From: Treponema sp.
GTDB taxonomy: Bacteria; Spirochaetota; Spirochaetia; Treponematales; Breznakiellaceae
Direction: 5' to 3'
NCBI GenBank assembly: GCA_031258505.1
Contig: JAIRMT010000033.1
Location: forward strand, 1 to 7,004
Length of the DNA: 7,004 nt
In this document: in pieces, positions 5,619 to 7,004 of the stretch
Layout: the number at the start of each line of letters is the position of its first letter
Numbering within the stretch: position 1 is the first letter of the stretch
The notes under the pieces: model-generated
The model's database searches: none
Told to the model about the DNA's origin: nothing
Seen by the model: the letters and a program-made list of their open reading frames with translations, nothing else
Made by a program: the position numbers and the translations under genes

Positions 5619-6860
5619 TTATTTGCCAGAATCTGCAACGAGTTTGCGACATTCCGCGTCAAGTTCCGCGCAGGCAGTCGCCACATCAGCGCCATTCCAT
5701 ATCTTTTCAAACATCGTAAACATCGCGCTTGACTGCGCCGAAGCCGCCACTAGCGGAGTTGCAAACGGGTTGGCAATATTCGCGCCGTCAATGAAAATCT
5801 GCACGTCAAGTTTCGGGAAGTGATCCTTCCACATTTGCGTAGCGCCTTCATAAGCGGGAATAACCACTGACGCCTGCGCCGCGCCCGCGTCCTTGGAGGC
5901 GAAAGCCTTGAGCAGCCCCCAGGCTTCTTCCTTGTTCTTGGATCTGCTGCTGATGGCGAAACTTAAGCCGTGAATGACGTTAGCAGCGCGGCTCTTGCGC
6001 GGAATCTCGACAATGCCAAGATTATCGCCGAGCGCCTCAGAGAAATCCTTTACTGACCATGAGCCATCGGAGATCATGGCGAGTTTGCCGCCAAGGAAGC
6101 GATCCCCAGCTTTCAGTTCCTTGAGCTGGGCGTAGGTCGGAGAAACGTGATCCACATGGATCAGGTTCATCAGCCATTGTAGGGTTTCGATGGTCTGCGG
6201 CGTATTGAAGTTAAAGGTGCGCTTATCTGCCGATAGCAGATTGCCGTCGTTGGAAAACACCCACGGGAATACCACTTCCTGTTCCGTAGCCACTACGCCA
6301 AAGCCGTATTCATCCTTCGAGGCATCGGTCAACGCAAGGGCGGTGTTTCTGAAGTCGTCCCATGTCCAGCCGGCTTTAGGATAAGGCACGCCCTTGGCGT
6401 CAAAGATCGCTTTATTATAGAAGATAGCGATGGTATCATAGTCTTTCGGAATACCGTAGAGCTTGCCGTTGTAGGAATACATCTCGATCAGGGATTTGGG
6501 GAAGGGCGTTATATCAACCTTGTCGCGGTCAACATAGGTCTGAATCTCCGAAACGAGCCCTGCCGGATAGTAGTCAAGGGCGTGAGAATAGTTGATCCAG
6601 AAGACATCGGGACCGTTCTCCGATGGCAAACTGGTTTGGAGCTTCGTCCAATACTGCCCGTAGGGGATGATCGTAGTTTCGACCTTAACCCCTGAACTCG
6701 CGGTATATGCCGCGACAACCGAATCCATAGCTTCCTTTTGATCGGCGTCCCAGTAGTACAGCGTGATACTCTTCGACGCCTGCTGGCTGCTACCAGAGGC
6801 AAACGCCATACCTGCTAAAAGCGCCAACAACACCAGAGCGAATCCTTCTTTTCTCTTCAT
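5619..6860 (-). CDS. Extracellular sugar-binding protein of an ABC transporter (family 1)
   Basis: This periplasmic binding protein delivers sugar to the two downstream permeases. From the ATG at 6860 it is 413 residues, usual for CUT1 binding proteins. A signal peptide spans about 1-21 (MKRKEG, hydrophobic core, AFA-SG cleavage) with no lipobox Cys, implying a soluble periplasmic protein. The fold starts with ITLYYWDAD (32-40); other family-like stretches are GPDVFWINYS (83-92), GKLYGIPKDYDTIAIFYNK (132-150), WTWDDFRNTA (165-174), FLGGKLAMISDGSW (255-268) and the SRSKNKEEAWGLLKAF helix (305-320). A longer frame begins at a TTG at 6914, but its 18 added residues do not fit before a signal peptide that already starts MKRK. 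The ATG lacks a good ribosome site, and a well-placed one serves a small ORF just upstream, so translation may depend on the leader. The exact ligand is unknown. Confidence 0.95.
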   Translation of the reverse strand: MKRKEGFALVLLALLAGMAFASGSSQQASKSITLYYWDADQKEAMDSVVAAYTASSGVKVETTIIPYGQYWTKLQTSLPSENGPDVFWINYSHALDYYPAGLVSEIQTYVDRDKVDITPFPKSLIEMYSYNGKLYGIPKDYDTIAIFYNKAIFDAKGVPYPKAGWTWDDFRNTALALTDASKDEYGFGVVATEQEVVFPWVFSNDGNLLSADKRTFNFNTPQTIETLQWLMNLIHVDHVSPTYAQLKELKAGDRFLGGKLAMISDGSWSVKDFSEALGDNLGIVEIPRKSRAANVIHGLSFAISSRSKNKEEAWGLLKAFASKDAGAAQASVVIPAYEGATQMWKDHFPKLDVQIFIDGANIANPFATPLVAASAQSSAMFTMFEKIWNGADVATACAELDAECRKLVADSGK

Positions 6861-6867
6861 AAAAATC

Positions 6868-6920
6868 ACGGCGTAGAAACCCAAGTCTTTAAACCTAAAG
6901 GGCAAGGGATGCAACGCCGT
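6868..6920 (-). other. Leader stem enclosing the upstream ORF
   Basis: In the minus-strand RNA, ACGGCGT (6920-6914) pairs perfectly with ACGCCGT (6874-6868) over a 39-base interval. The 3' arm ends 7 bases before the binding-protein ATG. The interval holds most of the upstream ORF and a smaller 5-bp stem, CTTTA-GGTT-TAAAG (6900-6887). The 5' arm shares two bases with the neighbouring 7-bp hairpin (6919-6936), so the two may compete. Pairing is seen in the sequence; a regulatory role is inferred. Confidence 0.4.
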
Positions 6921-6927
6921 CTGCCAT
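6895..6927 (-). CDS. Possible 10-residue leader peptide upstream of the sugar-binding protein
   Basis: An ATG at 6927 opens MADGVASLAL and stops at TAG (6897-6895). GGGAGG (6941-6936) lies 8 bases upstream and is the best ribosome site in this leader, while the binding-protein ATG 34 bases past the TAG has none. The peptide is in a different frame from the binding protein. It may set ribosome access to the main gene by coupling or by opening a leader stem. No run of one amino acid suggests classic attenuation. It could also be chance, since a predicted transcription start near 6940 would leave GGGAGG at the very 5' end. Confidence 0.35.
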   Translation of the reverse strand: MADGVASLAL

Positions 6928-6936
6928 TAGGCAGAC
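6919..6936. promoter_or_regulatory. 18-bp inverted repeat GTCTGCC-ATTA-GGCAGAC (operator or hairpin)
   Basis: A perfect 7-bp dyad around a 4-base centre, just downstream of the predicted start of ABC operon transcription. As DNA it is well placed for a repressor. As RNA it is a tight hairpin that abuts the GGGAGG site and contains the upstream ORF's ATG. The sequence alone cannot tell which. Confidence 0.5.
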
Positions 6937-6946
6937 CTCCCTGTAA

Positions 6947-6974
6947 AAAATAGCTCGTCTGTCCAAACCGTCAA
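6947..6974 (-). promoter_or_regulatory. Candidate promoter of the ABC sugar operon
   Basis: On the minus strand, -35 TTGACG (6974-6969, 5 of 6) and -10 TATTTT (6952-6947, 4 of 6) are 16 bases apart, placing the start near 6940. This gives a leader of about 80 bases before the binding-protein ATG. GTCT-containing direct repeats lie in and above this promoter. Confidence 0.55.
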
Positions 6975-6998
6975 GCGTCTATCCGCTTTGTCTGATCC
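6956..6998. repeat. GTCT direct repeats over the ABC promoter
   Basis: CGTCTGTCC (6956-6964) and CGTCTATCC (6976-6984) differ at one base and are spaced exactly 20 bases apart, two helical turns. A looser copy, TGTCTGATCC, is at 6989-6998. They flank the -35 element. Direct half-sites two turns apart suit AraC-type activators, common for sugar operons, but no such gene is in the window. Confidence 0.3.
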
Positions 6999-7004
6999 CA
7001 CACG

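Noticed and set aside
6861..6914. TTG start of the sugar-binding protein at 6914
   Set aside because: It would put 18 residues, including FRFKDLGFYAVIF, before a standard signal peptide start, and it has no ribosome site.

Overview
The window holds two complete solute-uptake gene clusters. Both are read on the minus strand and are separated by a gap of about 320 bases. No RNA gene, insertion sequence, CRISPR array or phage gene is visible. Reading in the direction of transcription (high to low coordinates), an ABC sugar-uptake operon comes first: a leader, a periplasmic binding protein, then two inner-membrane permeases (6940 down to 3873). A tripartite TRAP transporter operon of the TAXI type follows: a binding protein, a DUF1850 protein and a fused large permease (about 3620 down to 34).

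Host: both binding proteins carry cleavable signal peptides with no lipobox cysteine, which points to a diderm cell with free periplasmic binding proteins. The shared stretch just after the predicted cleavage sites, ASG[AS][AS]Q followed by Ser/Thr/Gln-rich linker, together with mixed GC content, resembles binding proteins of spirochaetes such as Treponema. This is a pattern-based inference from memory, not a database result.

Region 7004-5619: the ABC promoter region contains an 18-bp inverted repeat and a 10-codon upstream ORF with a strong Shine-Dalgarno sequence. The binding-protein gene follows, and its own ATG lacks a good ribosome site. Region 5607-3873: two CUT1-type permeases, MalF-like then MalG-like, tightly coupled to the binding protein and to each other. 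No ATPase gene is present, so the system probably borrows a shared MsmK/UgpC-type ATPase encoded elsewhere. Region 3872-3551: non-coding, with a candidate TAXI promoter, two 7-bp-arm dyads (candidate operators) and small leader hairpins. Region 3550-34: the TAXI binding protein captures a solute in the periplasm. The fused permease imports it, presumably driven by an ion gradient. The DUF1850 protein between them is a membrane-anchored partner of unknown role.

The most unusual spots are the ABC leader, the paired dyads in front of the TAXI operon, and a degenerate 9-bp repeat array that encodes the membrane anchor of the DUF1850 protein as a repeating xLC tripeptide. The gene content itself is ordinary; I do not see a clearly new multi-gene system.
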